This document shows, piece by piece, positions 57,012 to 64,000 of a stretch of DNA of 64,000 bases. Made by a program: the position numbers and the translations under genes. This DNA is from Neopusillimonas maritima (GTDB taxonomy: Bacteria > Pseudomonadota > Gammaproteobacteria > Burkholderiales > Burkholderiaceae_B): assembly GCF_003576595.1 (NCBI RefSeq), contig NZ_NQOU01000002.1, positions 1 through 64,000 on the forward strand, given 5' to 3'. Position 1 is the stretch's first letter, and each line of letters opens with the position of its first letter. The notes below the pieces were generated by a model. The model was not told the DNA's origin and searched no databases. It worked only from the letters and a program-made list of their open reading frames with translations.

Positions 57012-58043
57012 ATGAGACAAACCTTTAAATCCCTCAAATTGCTAACTGCCGCAGCCTTGGTTACCTGTGCGGCAGGCGTACAAGCCACAACCCTTACGCT
57101 TTCCAACTGGGTGCCACCCACGCACTTCGTTACCAGCGATATTCTCCAAGTGTGGGCGAAAAACGTAGAGCAAGCTACAGAAGGCCGCGTCAAGATTCGC
57201 ATGCTGCCCAAACCCGTTGGCAGTCCACCCCAACATTGGGAACTGGCACGCAAAGGCATTGCCGACATTACATGGGGTAACTTCACCTATGAACCCGACC
57301 GGTTCAAAGCCATATGGTTTGCCGAATTTCCATTCAATGGTGACAATTCCGAAGCGCAATCGGTTGCCTTGTGGGACACCTACCAAAAGTACCTAAAAGA
57401 CACGCCTACTTTCCAGGGCGTGAAACTGCTGGGAACCGGCATGTTCGGCGGCGGTGCAATTCACCATGGCACAAAAAATATTATCACCCCGGAAGATCTC
57501 GCCAACCAGAAAATTCGGATGGGCGGACCCATTCAAAAACGCTTGCTAGAGGAAATGGGTGCTGTACCCATTGCCGCGCCCGCGCCACAAGTGTACGAAT
57601 TGGTGGAAAATGGCGTGGTTGACGGCTCGTTAAACCCCATTGAGTCTGTCATCAACTTCCGCGCAGCCGATATGCTGAAACACCACACCCTTGTGCCCGG
57701 CGGCTTCTACGACGCCACCTTCTTCCTGGCCATGAATGAAGGCACATGGAACAAGCTTTCTGAAGCCGATAAAAAAGCCATTATGAGTGTGTCGGGAGAA
57801 CATTTTTCCCGCCTTTGGGGCAGCGAATACGACCGTCAAACCGCAATGGCACTCAAAGAACTGAAAGCGCAGGATCACGAGTTCAATACACCTTCGCCGG
57901 AATTAATGGCCAAAATAAAAGAGGTGAACAAAAAGGTCGTCGCCGAATGGGCTGCTGATGGCGCGTCGTTCAATGTAGACGACCCCATGGAGATGGTAGA
58001 GTTTTATCGCTCCCGATACAACGAACTGAAAAACAAGAACTAA
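57012..58043 (+). CDS. dctP: TRAP transporter solute-binding protein (DctP type), second system
   Basis: 343 residues with an N-terminal signal peptide (LKLLTAAALVTCAAGVQA) and the mature start TTLTLSNWVPPTHFV. TRAP traits are IADITWGNFTYEPDRF and NQKIRMGGPIQKRL, with an Arg where the substrate carboxylate is bound. It begins 5 bases after the M20 hydrolase. A strong hairpin in the 102-base gap to dctQ probably raises its level relative to the permease, as binding proteins are needed in excess. Confidence 0.92.
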   Translation: MRQTFKSLKLLTAAALVTCAAGVQATTLTLSNWVPPTHFVTSDILQVWAKNVEQATEGRVKIRMLPKPVGSPPQHWELARKGIADITWGNFTYEPDRFKAIWFAEFPFNGDNSEAQSVALWDTYQKYLKDTPTFQGVKLLGTGMFGGGAIHHGTKNIITPEDLANQKIRMGGPIQKRLLEEMGAVPIAAPAPQVYELVENGVVDGSLNPIESVINFRAADMLKHHTLVPGGFYDATFFLAMNEGTWNKLSEADKKAIMSVSGEHFSRLWGSEYDRQTAMALKELKAQDHEFNTPSPELMAKIKEVNKKVVAEWAADGASFNVDDPMEMVEFYRSRYNELKNKN

Positions 58044-58087
58044 AGCCGTTACGGTTAAAGCCCTTGTCAGATGGTCGGTGCGCCACG

Positions 58088-58112
58088 GGCGCGGGCACTC
58101 TTTGCCCGCGCC
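58088..58112 (+). promoter_or_regulatory. RNA hairpin between dctP and dctQ
   Basis: Perfect 10-bp stem GGCGCGGGCA / TGCCCGCGCC with a 5-base loop (CTCTT), 44 bases past the dctP stop. Without a T-run it is more likely a 3' stabiliser or partial attenuator than a terminator. Confidence 0.8.
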
Positions 58113-58145
58113 TAAACGACAACCGAAATTTTCCCGGAAAGCCTC

Positions 58146-58628
58146 ATGCACTCTTTTCTGCAAAAAACCCGAAAAGCTATCGAGCGATTTTTGATTGGTG
58201 CTTTGCTTGCAATGGTGTTTCTAACGTTTGCCGACGTCATTGGGCGCCGCTTTTTCGGCGCCCCCATCTACGGCGCGCACGACATCACTGAACATTTGAT
58301 GGCACTCATTGTTTTCTCCGGCTTGCCTTTGCTCACATCGGCCCGTGGCCACCTGGTTGTTGACCTTTTCGACCGTTTCGTGATGACCAACGCCATGCGC
58401 TGGTGGCGCGGGCTTACAACACTACTTATCGCCGTCATTCTGGCTTTAATTGGATATCAATTTATCTTCGCCACCATTGATGCCAACCAAATCAAGGAAG
58501 TGAGCCAGGAGCTGCTGATTCCCCGCAGCTACTTCTATGCCTTAATCAGCCTCAGTTGCTTCGCCAGCGCCATTGCAGCGTTGCTGCCACCGAGCGCACC
58601 GCTCAACGCCCCCGAGGAAAACACATGA
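58146..58628 (+). CDS. dctQ: TRAP transporter small permease (DctQ type), second system
   Basis: 160 residues with four hydrophobic segments (FLIGALLAMVFLTFADVIG; HLMALIVFSGLPLLTSA; LTTLLIAVILALIGYQFIF; YFYALISLSCFASAIAALL) and the family mark GAHDITEHLMAL. It pairs with the large permease that follows with a 4-base ATGA overlap. Upstream is the binding-protein gene. Confidence 0.9.
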   Translation: MHSFLQKTRKAIERFLIGALLAMVFLTFADVIGRRFFGAPIYGAHDITEHLMALIVFSGLPLLTSARGHLVVDLFDRFVMTNAMRWWRGLTTLLIAVILALIGYQFIFATIDANQIKEVSQELLIPRSYFYALISLSCFASAIAALLPPSAPLNAPEENT

Positions 58629-59914
58629 TTGTCGGTTCTGCCGCCCTTTTTGCAGTCTTACTCCTTACTTTTCTAAGAGTCCCCCTGGCATTTTCATTAT
58701 TCGCGGTTTCTATTACGGCCTTGTCGGTCGATATGGGTTTGCAAACCGCCCTCACGATGACCTCCATGACAATTGAAGAGGCGGTGTTTTCCTATGAGCT
58801 TGCCGTCGTCCCGTTGTTCATTCTTATGGGCAATATTTTATCGCGCTCGGGCATTTCAGCGGACTTGTTTCGCGCCGCCAACGCCTACTTCGGCCACATT
58901 AAAGGCGGGTTAGCGCTATCGACCATCGTAACTTGTGCCGGTTTTAGCGCCGTGTGTGGCTCCAGCCTGGCAACCGCCGCCACCATGTCGAAAGTGGCCT
59001 ACCCAAGTATGAAGAAATACGGCTATTCAGATAGCTTGTCGGCGGCCACCATCGCGGCAGGCGGCACACTGGGCATTCTCATCCCCCCTTCCATCATCCT
59101 GATGATTTACGGCATTCTCACGCAAACCAATATCGGGCACCTATTCATTGCCGGCGTCATCCCGGGCATGCTGGGGTTGTTGCTGTATATGGGTGCCGTC
59201 TACATTGTTGCGTTGCTGCGACCAGGTAACGCGCCGCGTGGCGAGAAAACCAGCCGGCATGAAAAAATCGCCTCACTTAAGGGCGTTTGGCCGTTTGTCT
59301 TGCTGTTCATGCTCATTATCGGCGGCATTTATGTCAAGATTTTCACGGCCACCGAAGCCGCCGGGATGGGTGCAGGTTTTGCCTTGATTATTGCCATTTG
59401 GCAAAAACGTATCAGCAAAGCAAGCTTTCGCGCCATTTTTCTGGAATCAGCGTTTGTTTCGGTCATGCTTTACACCGTGTTATTCGGTGCCATGCTGTTC
59501 GCCAAACTCATTTCCTTTTCGGGCCTGGGCGAAGGTCTGTTGGGCTGGGTGGAAGACGCCGGGCTTTCCTCCTATCAGCTCATTTTCGCCATCTTGGCCG
59601 TTTTTCTGATTTTGGGATGCGTGCTGGACTCACTGGCCATTATTTTAATTTGCGTCCCCTTGTTCGTTCCTATTGTGGTGGCCAACGGATTCGACTTGGT
59701 CTGGTTCGGCATTCTTGTGGTGGTCGCCACCGAGATTGCACTGATTACCCCCCCTATCGGCATGAACGTCTTTGTCATTAAAGCCACACTGCCCAACGTT
59801 GCGTTCAAGGATATTTTCCGGGGCCTCATTCCTTTTATCGGCGCAGACATTATTCGATTAATGCTATTGGTGTTCTTCCCCGCGCTATCGCTGGCGTTGG
59901 TAAAGCTTATGTGA
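58625..59914 (+). CDS. dctM: TRAP transporter large permease (DctM type), second system
   Basis: 429 residues from ATG 58625 (GAGGAAAAC site); the frame is open 69 bases further upstream but inside dctQ. Signatures are CAGFSAVCGSSLATAATMSKVA, GTLGILIPPSIILMIYGILT and ALITPPIGMNVFVIK. It is the membrane ion-coupled importer of the set. It ends 3 bases from the convergent gcvP stop, with no room for a separate terminator. Confidence 0.92.
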   Translation: MIVGSAALFAVLLLTFLRVPLAFSLFAVSITALSVDMGLQTALTMTSMTIEEAVFSYELAVVPLFILMGNILSRSGISADLFRAANAYFGHIKGGLALSTIVTCAGFSAVCGSSLATAATMSKVAYPSMKKYGYSDSLSAATIAAGGTLGILIPPSIILMIYGILTQTNIGHLFIAGVIPGMLGLLLYMGAVYIVALLRPGNAPRGEKTSRHEKIASLKGVWPFVLLFMLIIGGIYVKIFTATEAAGMGAGFALIIAIWQKRISKASFRAIFLESAFVSVMLYTVLFGAMLFAKLISFSGLGEGLLGWVEDAGLSSYQLIFAILAVFLILGCVLDSLAIILICVPLFVPIVVANGFDLVWFGILVVVATEIALITPPIGMNVFVIKATLPNVAFKDIFRGLIPFIGADIIRLMLLVFFPALSLALVKLM

Positions 59915-59917
59915 AAA

Positions 59918-62827
59918 TCACGGTGCTTCGGCAAACGCCTCCACGCCGGGGCAAGAGCACACAAAGTTACGGTCGCCATACACGTTATCCACGCGATTAA
60001 CAGCCGGCCAGAACTTGGCTTCTTGTGTAAATGCAGTGGGAAACACTGCCGTTTCCCGCGTATAAGGACGATCCCATTGCACATCGACCAAATCAGCAGC
60101 AGTGTGGGGTGCCAACCGCAGCGGGCTTTGTTCCAACGCATAGTGACCCGACGCAACCGCATCGATTTCAGCGCGAATACCGATCATCGCTTCAATAAAA
60201 CGGTCAAGCTCCAATTTCGATTCCGACTCGGTCGGCTCAATCATGAGCGTACCTGCAACCGGAAAAGACATGGTTGGCGCGTGAAAGCCATAGTCCATCA
60301 AACGTTTGGCGATATCCTCTTCAGTTACGCCGGTTTTCTCTTTAAGCGGGCGAATATCAAGAATACATTCGTGCGCCACCCGCCCTTGCACCCCACGGTA
60401 AAGAACGGGGTAATGGGGGGCCAGTTTCTCGGCAATATAGTTAGCCGCCAAAATTGCGTTTTGTGTTGATTTCACTAGCCCGTTTCGGCCCAGCAAGCGA
60501 ATGTACATCCAACTGATCGGCAAAATACATCCAGAACCATAAGGTGATGCCGATACCGCCCCATTTTCGATATTCAACCCAGCGATGGGGACCACTTTAT
60601 GACTGGGCAGAAACGGGGCCACATGCTTTTTCACGCCAATAGGACCCATGCCCGGGCCGCCCCCACCATGAGGAATCGCGAACGTTTTATGCAAATTCAA
60701 ATGCGAAACATCGGCACCGATTAAACCCGGTTTGCTCAGACCAACCTGGGCATTCATATTGGCACCGTCCAGATAAACCTGCCCACCATGACGATGCACG
60801 ATATCGCATACTTCTACAATACGTGCCTCGAACACGCCATGCGTGGAAGGATACGTAATCATCAATGAAGACAGGTCGTTCGCATATTGCTTCGCTTTCG
60901 CGGCCAAATCATCAATATCGACATTGCCACTGTCGTCGCAAGCGACCATGACAATCCGCATGCCCATCATGGCGGCGGAAGCGGGATTCGTCCCATGCGC
61001 AGAAGACGGAATCAGGCAAACATCACGATGGCCCTGACCAATGGATTCATGATATTTACGAATCGCCAACAGGCCTGCATATTCGCCTTGTGCTCCGGAG
61101 TTAGGCTGAAGCGACACGGCATCGTATCCGGTGATTTCTGCGAGTTGGTGTTCAAGGTCGGCCAAAAGCAAGCGGTATCCCCGGGTTTGATCTTCGGGCG
61201 CAAAGGGATGAATCTGCGCGAACTCAGGCCAGCTCACCGGCATCATTTCAGCCACGGCATTCAACTTCATGGTGCATGAACCCAATGGGATCATCCCATG
61301 CACCAAAGAATAATCTTTATTTTCAAGGCGCTTCAGATAGCGCAACATCTCGGTTTCAGAATGGTAGCGGTTGAACACCGGGTGGCTCAGAAACGCATCG
61401 GTACGACGCCATTGCGCCTTAATTCCGGCTTCATCATTCCGGGCCACTTGCTGGTCCAGCGCTTTGAAATCCACGTTACAGGCTTTACCGGTAAAAACGC
61501 ATAACAAATCCGCCACATCACTTAGGGTCGTGGTTTCGTCCAGGCTAATCCCCAAACCGCCGTCGCCGATCCGGCGCAAATTCATGCCGTGATCCAGCGC
61601 GCGTTGATAGATTCCGGCCTGTTGATCGCCAACCGTAACGCACAAGGTGTCAAAATAAGATGCGTTCGTCGAAAAACCATTCTGTGCCAAGGCTGCCGCC
61701 AGCAAACGCGTTAAACGGTGAATGCGCTCGGCAATTTTCTTCAAGCCCTTGGGGCCATGATAAACCGCATATAAACTTGCCATATTGGCAAGCAAAGCCT
61801 GGGCGGTACAAATATTCGATGTGGCCTTCTCACGCCGAATGTGTTGCTCCCGCGTTTGCATGGCCATACGCAGGGCCGTTTTTCCGCGCTGATCGACCGA
61901 CACGCCAATCACACGCCCAGGCACCATTCTGCGCAAGGCGTCGGTTGTGGCAAAAAAAGCGGCGTGCGGACCCCCAAACCCCATGGGCACGCCAAACCGC
62001 TGAGACGAACCAAACACAATATCCGCCCCCATGGCACCGGGGGGGCGCAGCAAAACCAAAGCCATAAGGTCACTGGCTACAGAAACGAGCGCCTGCTGTG
62101 ATTTTGCCGCTGCGATGAACGGTTCCAGCTCAGGCACGTCGCCATAGGTACCGGGATATTGCAACAACACGCCAAAGACATCGTATTGATCAATATTGGC
62201 GGCATGATCCACCACCACGTCGAAGCCGTAATAGCGCGCGCGTGTTTGCAGAACATCCACCGTTTGAGGGTGAACATCGACCGCCACGAAATACGTTTGC
62301 GTTTTCTTACGACTGGCCCGCCCACTCAGTGCCATTGCCTCTGCGGCGGCCGTTGCCTCATCAAGCAGCGACGCATTGGCCAGGGGTAATCCGGTTAGAT
62401 CCATGGTCATTTGCTGAAAGTTCAGCAAAGCCTCCAGGCGACCCTGGGAAATTTCAGGTTGATAAGGTGTGTAAGCGGTATACCAACCGGGGTTTTCCAA
62501 TACATTCCGCAGAATCACCGGAGGAACATGGGTGTTGTAATACCCCATCCCAATAAACGAGCGATTCACCCGGTTTTGTCGTGCATAACTGCGTAATAGC
62601 CCCAAGGCGTCGGGTTCACTCAAAGCGTCGTCAAGGTCAAGCGGCTCGGTTAACCGGATATCGGCGGGCACGGTTTGCTCGATCAGCCCGTCCAGCGACA
62701 GCCCACCCATTGCAGCCGGCATAGCCTCGCGATCGTGCTCATTGATACCAACATGTCGATCCACAAAGTCGTTGTCCGGCAATAAATGATGCAAAACGCT
62801 AAAGTGCAATGGCGTCGAACCCGACAT
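59918..62827 (-). CDS. gcvP: Glycine dehydrogenase (decarboxylating), P-protein
   Basis: 969 residues from ATG 62827 (GGGAGAGGGG site); the longer frame to 62887 overlaps the gcvH end and is less likely. It is the long single-chain form (fused P1-P2). The pyridoxal phosphate Lys lies in [19 protein letters not shown] (about residue 714). The N-terminal [13 protein letters not shown] and [15 protein letters not shown] are typical. It decarboxylates glycine onto the lipoyl arm of GcvH, whose gene ends 37 bases upstream. The T-protein gene is not here. Confidence 0.96.
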   Translation of the reverse strand: MSGSTPLHFSVLHHLLPDNDFVDRHVGINEHDREAMPAAMGGLSLDGLIEQTVPADIRLTEPLDLDDALSEPDALGLLRSYARQNRVNRSFIGMGYYNTHVPPVILRNVLENPGWYTAYTPYQPEISQGRLEALLNFQQMTMDLTGLPLANASLLDEATAAAEAMALSGRASRKKTQTYFVAVDVHPQTVDVLQTRARYYGFDVVVDHAANIDQYDVFGVLLQYPGTYGDVPELEPFIAAAKSQQALVSVASDLMALVLLRPPGAMGADIVFGSSQRFGVPMGFGGPHAAFFATTDALRRMVPGRVIGVSVDQRGKTALRMAMQTREQHIRREKATSNICTAQALLANMASLYAVYHGPKGLKKIAERIHRLTRLLAAALAQNGFSTNASYFDTLCVTVGDQQAGIYQRALDHGMNLRRIGDGGLGISLDETTTLSDVADLLCVFTGKACNVDFKALDQQVARNDEAGIKAQWRRTDAFLSHPVFNRYHSETEMLRYLKRLENKDYSLVHGMIPLGSCTMKLNAVAEMMPVSWPEFAQIHPFAPEDQTRGYRLLLADLEHQLAEITGYDAVSLQPNSGAQGEYAGLLAIRKYHESIGQGHRDVCLIPSSAHGTNPASAAMMGMRIVMVACDDSGNVDIDDLAAKAKQYANDLSSLMITYPSTHGVFEARIVEVCDIVHRHGGQVYLDGANMNAQVGLSKPGLIGADVSHLNLHKTFAIPHGGGGPGMGPIGVKKHVAPFLPSHKVVPIAGLNIENGAVSASPYGSGCILPISWMYIRLLGRNGLVKSTQNAILAANYIAEKLAPHYPVLYRGVQGRVAHECILDIRPLKEKTGVTEEDIAKRLMDYGFHAPTMSFPVAGTLMIEPTESESKLELDRFIEAMIGIRAEIDAVASGHYALEQSPLRLAPHTAADLVDVQWDRPYTRETAVFPTAFTQEAKFWPAVNRVDNVYGDRNFVCSCPGVEAFAEAP

Positions 62828-62864
62828 TCCCCTCTCCCTTGAAATTATCGTAAAAAATGTCTGC

Positions 62865-63251
62865 TCAATCGCCCAGCGTGGCGGCATAACCCTGTGCGTC
62901 GAGTAACGATGCCAGCTCTGCGGAATCGCTTACACGCACCTTTACAACCCAGCCTTCACCGTAGGGTGCGTTATTCACAGTTTCGGGCGCCCCTTCCAAA
63001 ACCTCATTCACCGCGACCACCTCGCCGGAAACCGGCGCATAAAGATCCGAAGCGGCTTTCACCGATTCCACGACGGCAAACTCCTTGCCATGCTCCACCC
63101 GGCTTCCCATTTCAGGCAGCTCTACATAGACCACGTCACCCAACAGGGTCTGAGCGTGATCAGTGATACCCACAGTCACCGTGCCATCACCGTTATCAAG
63201 AACCCATTCGTGGGACGCGGTATATTTCAAATTCGACGGTAGTTCACTCAT
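62865..63251 (-). CDS. gcvH: Glycine cleavage system H protein
   Basis: 128 residues. The lipoylated residue is Lys65 in [20 protein letters not shown]. The N-terminal YTASHEWV and [20 protein letters not shown] are standard. It carries the methylamine group between P, T and L proteins. It is the first gene of this gcvH-gcvP pair, with a 132-base divergent promoter region facing an XRE-cupin regulator. In most betaproteobacteria gcvT would precede it; it does not here. Confidence 0.97.
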   Translation of the reverse strand: MSELPSNLKYTASHEWVLDNGDGTVTVGITDHAQTLLGDVVYVELPEMGSRVEHGKEFAVVESVKAASDLYAPVSGEVVAVNEVLEGAPETVNNAPYGEGWVVKVRVSDSAELASLLDAQGYAATLGD

Positions 63252-63306
63252 ATTTAATCCCCCGAAAACGCTTGATTGCGGGTCAAAACCCGAAAAAATT
63301 GATACG

Positions 63307-63322
63307 CTAGAAATAATTCTAG
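63307..63322. promoter_or_regulatory. Palindrome in the gcvH/XRE divergent region
   Basis: CTAGAA-ATAA-TTCTAG, perfect 6-bp arms, about 56 bases upstream of gcvH. Candidate regulator or RNA polymerase site. Confidence 0.45.
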
Positions 63323-63329
63323 TCTAACT

Positions 63330-63360
63330 AACAAAAAATTTCCTATAAGAAATTTTTGTT
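63330..63360. promoter_or_regulatory. Long AT-rich inverted repeat in the gcvH/XRE divergent region
   Basis: AACAAAAA(A)TTTC and GAAATTTTTGTT are inverted around CTATAA; 12-bp arms with one extra A on the left. It lies 23 bases upstream of the XRE gene, fitting an autoregulatory operator. The two palindromes together suggest that the regulator controls itself and gcvHP. Confidence 0.6.
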
Positions 63361-63383
63361 CAAACAGCTTAGGAACCGATGCG

Positions 63384-64000
63384 ATGTCCGATCAAACTGA
63401 TTTTCTTCCGAAAGATGATGAGAAATCCAGGCTCACACATACACGTTCCGATGAAGTGGTTGAACCATTGCAATTAGGCAAACGTTTGCGCGAAATTCGC
63501 CTGAGTCAAAACCTGACACTTGAAGAAGCGGCAAAACTAACGGGGCTTGCACGCTCCACGCTTTCAAAGATTGAAAACGAACAAATCTCGCCCACCTTCA
63601 TGGCCGTTACGAAACTGGCACGCGGGCTGAATATCGATATGCCGCAACTATTCACCCGCCCGAAACAACCGCGACAAATGGGCGGGCGACGCGATATCAC
63701 CCTGAAAGGGCACGGCAAGCTGCACCCTACACCCACTTACGAGCATGAGTTGCTGGCAACCCAACTTACCACCAAGCGCATGATTCCGTACAAAACAACG
63801 GTTCGCGCTCGGTCGTTCAATGATTACAACGACTGGGTGCGGCACGACGGCGAGGAACTGCTTTACGTCCTGTCGGGCAAGGTGATGCTGTACACCGAGT
63901 TTTACGAACCTATTGAGCTTCAGGAGGGCGACAGCGCTTATTACGACTGCGAAATGGGCCATGCATTGATTTCAACCAGCAAGGACGATGCAATCGTTTT
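63384..64000 (+). CDS. XRE family regulator with cupin domain (truncated by window edge)
   Basis: 205 codons are visible with no stop before the edge; ATG 63384 has AGGA upstream. The helix-turn-helix is at about 31-88 (LGKRLREIRLSQNLTLEEAA, GLARSTLSKIENEQISPTFM). A cupin-like sensor begins near residue 125 (EELLYVLSGKVMLYTEFYEP and EGDSAYYDCEMGHALIS). This HTH-cupin design senses small molecules such as amino acids or amines. It is divergent from gcvH across a gap with two palindromes, so it may sense glycine, serine or a related compound. The ending is missing. Confidence 0.9.
   Translation, partial: MSDQTDFLPKDDEKSRLTHTRSDEVVEPLQLGKRLREIRLSQNLTLEEAAKLTGLARSTLSKIENEQISPTFMAVTKLARGLNIDMPQLFTRPKQPRQMGGRRDITLKGHGKLHPTPTYEHELLATQLTTKRMIPYKTTVRARSFNDYNDWVRHDGEELLYVLSGKVMLYTEFYEPIELQEGDSAYYDCEMGHALISTSKDDAIV

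Noticed and set aside
63252-63383. Glycine riboswitch before gcvH
   Set aside because: The region is AT-rich with simple palindromes and lacks the conserved GGAGAG-type aptamer core.

Overview
The window reads as the chromosome of a betaproteobacterium, most likely Burkholderiales/Alcaligenaceae (the Pusillimonas-Advenella-Bordetella neighbourhood). This rests on protein style and gene order (hemE, priA, an atpIBEFHAGDC operon, folB-ttcA-ubiX-grxD-prmC-prfA-hemA) and on abundant catabolic, TRAP and LysR/GntR genes. It is an inference from memory of these families, not a database match. Most of the window is ordinary core chromosome at moderate GC. One clearly bounded foreign block lies at about 34.8-47.7 kb.

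Region by region: (1) 1-2099 is the N-terminal part of a large secreted adhesin with a LapA-type retention module and ~101-residue Ig-like repeats; it runs off the left edge. (2) 2224-8122 is a catabolic operon (Rieske oxygenase, glutamine-synthetase-like ligase, amidase, class I glutamine amidotransferase) with a divergent GntR regulator and two mirror-image operators. It looks like an amine-degradation route through gamma-glutamyl intermediates. (3) 8135-17550 holds tRNA-Arg(CCG), a membrane di-heme cytochrome c, a 3-hydroxyacyl-CoA dehydrogenase, Rep helicase, PriA, HemE and an orphan receiver-like/Fis protein. (4) 17751-25179 is the complete F1Fo ATP synthase operon with internal mRNA hairpins. 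(5) 25282-34517 contains enoyl-CoA hydratase, an M61 peptidase, a flavoprotein reductase and a run of translation, cofactor and tRNA-modification genes, ending beside tRNA-Phe(GAA).

(6) 34791-47724 is the most interesting part. It is a 12.9-kb element with near-perfect 19-bp terminal inverted repeats (18/19) and an exact 6-bp flanking duplication (AAAAGT), inserted 25 bp downstream of tRNA-Phe. Its cargo looks like a defence island. The leftward operon encodes a UvrD-type helicase-nuclease, a type III Mod methyltransferase with an AT-rich recognition segment, a type III Res enzyme and a small conserved gene broken by one extra T. The rightward block encodes a TIR-domain protein, a nested inverted repeat, and a tightly coupled three-gene operon (NdpA-like nucleoid-associated protein, a PD-(D/E)XK-like protein, and a protein I do not recognise). 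No transposase or integrase is visible inside it.

(7) 47813-64000 returns to host-type DNA: two tripartite TRAP transporters (one with RidA upstream, one with an M20 amidohydrolase and a LysR regulator), YaeQ, a two-component flavin monooxygenase with an AraC regulator, and gcvP/gcvH without gcvT next to a divergent XRE-cupin regulator that runs off the right edge. Genes in the catabolic and transport blocks are packed with 1-11 bp overlaps, as expected of operons.
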